The position numbers were made by a program, and so were the translations under genes. From Bacteroidota bacterium (GTDB lineage Bacteria; Bacteroidota; Bacteroidia; Bacteroidales; GCA-2748055): DNA of 36,799 bases. The DNA lies in contig JAIFNN010000239.1 in the NCBI GenBank assembly GCA_020047715.1, forward strand, positions 1-36,799, written 5' to 3'. The notes below the pieces were generated by a model. That model saw nothing but the letters and a program-made list of their open reading frames with translations. It made no database searches and was not told the DNA's origin. Numbering within the stretch: position 1 is the first letter of the stretch; every line of letters begins with the position of its first letter. Shown here one piece after another: positions 35,025-36,799 of this stretch.

Positions 35025-35148
35025 TGCTGTTTATTCCTGGTATTTGTATGGCTTACAAGAAACATCCCGATGCTTTTTGGGCTCCATTTAAACTACCACG
35101 CATAATGTGAATTAACAAGCTCTTCAATAGAACCCACATTTCAACCTA

Positions 35149-35183
35149 CCACGTTTTGGATTTAGGAAACGGGGCTTTGCGTG
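35149..35183. repeat. Hairpin repeat, copy 2 (degenerate left arm)
   Basis: The 35 bases beginning CCACGTTTTGGATTTAG match copy 1 (34123 onward) at 33 positions in the same orientation. The outer CACGCAAAG part of the left arm is missing here, so this copy can form only a shorter, imperfect hairpin. It lies 36 bp after the dnaN stop codon. The two copies are 1,026 bp apart and enclose the toxin-antitoxin pair. Confidence 0.82.
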
Positions 35184-35218
35184 CCTGGTACGAAAGAGTT
35201 TATCGCTTCGAAGCTGTT

Positions 35219-36349
35219 TTAAGCGTTGATCATCATAGGCATCAACAACATAAGCACATCTTCGTTTTCATTTGCGGACTCGGCCGGAAGAATAAGCCCT
35301 GCCCTCGTTGGATCGCTCATCTCAAGAACCACCTCAGTAGCTGCCAGATTTGCCAATATCTCAATAAGAAAAGTCGATTTGAAACCGATTTCCATGTCAT
35401 CGCCTTCGTAAAGACAATTTAGCCTTTCATAAGCAGAGATAGAGAAGTCAATGTCCTGCGCAGAAACAGTGATTTGATTTCCTTTAAGCTGCAACTTTAT
35501 AAGGTTGGAAGCCTGATTTGAAAACACAGAAACCCTGCGTAAAGTGTTGTAAAGTTCCAGCCTGTCGATGTGAAGCTTGTTAGGATTTTCTGTAGGAATC
35601 ACAGAATTGTAGCTAGGGTAATTACCTTCAACCAGTCTGCAGACCAAGGTGTAATCGGTAAGGGTGAATGATGCGTTTTTCTCATCAAACTCGATTCTCA
35701 CACGGCTATCCTGTTTTGGGAGAATGTTTTTCAAAAGATTCGCCGGCTTTTTAGGAAGTATAAAGGAAGCCGTAGCATCGGCTTTACCATCTGTTCTTTT
35801 GTAACGAACCAATTTATGAGCATCGGAGGCAACAAAGGTAAGATCATCGGGAGACATTTCGATGAATATACCATTCATTACAGGGCGGAGTTCATCATCG
35901 GCAGTGGCAAATACGGTTTTAAGAATCCCACTGAGTAAAAGTTCCGAATCCACATCAATCGTTACCTTTTTATCGTCCTTAAGCTGCGGCATCTGGGGGA
36001 ATTCGTCACCATTCTGACCCATAATAGTAAACCGGCCATTTTCGGAGTTGATGACAATATTATGAGTATCGTCGTTGATCTCGAATGTAAGAGGCTGGTC
36101 GGAGAACTCCTTTAGCGTATCGGTAAGGATACGTGCAGGGATAGCAATTTTACCGCCATCACTAGCATTTGCCAGAGTCAACTTGGTAATCAGGGTCGAT
36201 TCCAGATCCGAGGCTGTAATTTCCAATTGTTTGTCTTTCAAGGAAAAAAGGAAATTATCCAAAATAGGAAGGGTGTTCTTCGAGCTAATAACTCTGCTGA
36301 TTGACTGCAGATGACTTAGTAGTTCAGTACTTGAAACAACAAATTTCAT
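35219..36349 (-). CDS. dnaN: DNA polymerase III beta subunit (sliding clamp)
   Basis: A 376-residue ring-forming clamp that tethers DNA polymerase to DNA. All three clamp domains are present: MKFVVSSTELLSHLQSISRVI with KNTLPILDNFL (domain 1), the ELRPVMNGIFIEM and VASDAHKLVRYKR block (domain 2), and EGNYPSYNSVIP with the C-terminal ending PTRAGLILPAESANENEDVLMLLMPMMIN, which forms part of the partner-binding cleft (domain 3). Length is normal. dnaA, recF and gyrB are not adjacent, so this is not the ancestral oriC gene cluster; separation is common in Bacteroidota. Confidence 0.97.
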   Translation of the reverse strand: MKFVVSSTELLSHLQSISRVISSKNTLPILDNFLFSLKDKQLEITASDLESTLITKLTLANASDGGKIAIPARILTDTLKEFSDQPLTFEINDDTHNIVINSENGRFTIMGQNGDEFPQMPQLKDDKKVTIDVDSELLLSGILKTVFATADDELRPVMNGIFIEMSPDDLTFVASDAHKLVRYKRTDGKADATASFILPKKPANLLKNILPKQDSRVRIEFDEKNASFTLTDYTLVCRLVEGNYPSYNSVIPTENPNKLHIDRLELYNTLRRVSVFSNQASNLIKLQLKGNQITVSAQDIDFSISAYERLNCLYEGDDMEIGFKSTFLIEILANLAATEVVLEMSDPTRAGLILPAESANENEDVLMLLMPMMINA

Positions 36350-36541
36350 TCTTTTTATTTTTTAATTTAACGGTTCTTATTTGCGGCAAAAGATGTTGGT
36401 TTGCGTCAATTAGCGGAATAACTTTGGAGGATTCGACTGAATTAAAACTTTATATTATTAAATATCAATCTATTCCGCTTTTCAAAACGCAACTTTTACA
36501 ACTATCAATAATACAAAAAATTTGCGAGATGGTATGCTATG

Positions 36542-36799
36542 CTAATTTTTTCTTTTGATAAACTTCAGATTCTGCAGGATCAATCCATCGGACAGCTGCA
36601 GGATGTAAATCCCTTCAGAAAGTTTTGATATTGATAGCTTCAGAGTATTTTGAGGAGTGATTCCAACTGTTTCCAGAAGAACAACTTTTCCCATGATATC
36701 ATAAATCCGGCAAGTAATATTTGTTGGATTCTGACCTAAGGACAAGAGGGCATTTATTTCATTATCAGCAGGATTGGGGAAAATTGAGCTTGCAAGGAT
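36542..36799 (-). CDS. C-terminal end of a T9SS cargo protein (cut by the right edge)
   Basis: An open frame enters from the right edge and ends at the TAG at 36542, giving 85 residues. It reads LASSIFPNPADNEINALLSL, then CRIYDIMGKVVLLE, KLSISKLSEGIYILQLSDG and ends KFIKRKN. This is a T9SS type-A sorting domain: a PNP turn, a middle strand with YD-GK, and a L-x-GIY-L strand before a basic end. The domain routes proteins across the outer membrane; the functional part of this one is outside the window. Its 3' end lies 192 bp upstream of dnaN on the same strand; that gap shows no gene. Confidence 0.9.
   Translation of the reverse strand: MLASSIFPNPADNEINALLSLGQNPTNITCRIYDIMGKVVLLETVGITPQNTLKLSISKLSEGIYILQLSDGLILQNLKFIKRKN

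Noticed and set aside
35219-36799. Replication origin next to dnaN
   Set aside because: No dnaA, gyrB or recF gene and no cluster of DnaA boxes was noticed; the gaps beside dnaN are short and show only a repeat copy and simple AT-rich sequence.

Overview
The window comes from the chromosome of a member of the Bacteroidota, most likely a free-living, plant-polysaccharide-degrading Bacteroidales/Marinilabiliales-type organism. Support comes from promoters of the Bacteroidota type (TTTG, 19-21 nt, TAnnTTTG, for example upstream of the HU gene and of mqnA), type IX secretion (T9SS) type-A C-terminal sorting domains, a TonB receptor with a carboxypeptidase-like N-terminal domain, LytTR regulation, LVIVD-repeat lipoproteins and the futalosine menaquinone gene mqnA. 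No integrase, transposase, phage gene or CRISPR array is visible.

Layout. 1-1345: partial gene for a secreted protein with two nearly identical 205-residue repeats, cut by the left edge. 1.6-7.6 kb, all on the minus strand: htpG, a small exported protein, a class-III aminotransferase, a LytTR response regulator and trmH. 8.1-8.9 kb: an HU gene with clear promoter and terminator, and tRNA-Ser(UGA) with its own terminator. 9-16 kb, envelope genes: an exported aldo/keto reductase, a DUF5715/M15-like peptidase, a small beta-barrel protein, an LVIVD lipoprotein, then a lipocalin-like lipoprotein translationally coupled to a TonB receptor. 16-19.6 kb: a CE15-type glucuronoyl esterase and a GH51 arabinofuranosidase with a PA14 domain, divergently arranged. 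19.6-23.8 kb: a glycosyltransferase and an MsbA-like ABC exporter in one operon, then purB. 24-32.7 kb, plus strand: mqnA, a NfeD-type membrane protease, a GNAT acetyltransferase, a multidomain T9SS-secreted GH9 cellulase, a CAP-domain protein, pyruvate kinase and an HD-domain protein. 32.7-36.8 kb, minus strand: a FAH-family hydrolase, a DEDDh exonuclease, a PIN toxin with an overlapping 54-codon antitoxin, dnaN, and the last codons of another T9SS cargo protein.

How the parts fit. The esterase (lignin-xylan ester bonds), the arabinofuranosidase (arabinose side chains of xylan or arabinan) and the GH9 enzyme (beta-glucan backbone) form a loose toolkit for plant cell walls. It has no SusC/SusD pair, so it is not a classical polysaccharide utilisation locus. 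Pyruvate kinase, PurB and MqnA are housekeeping metabolism.

I see no strong candidate for a wholly new system. The most unusual material is structural: a 1,026-bp interval bounded by two direct copies of a GC-rich hairpin repeat and holding the toxin-antitoxin pair plus a small orphan reading frame; a related hairpin array between two convergent genes at 13.1 kb; and a recently duplicated 615-bp unit in the left-edge surface protein.
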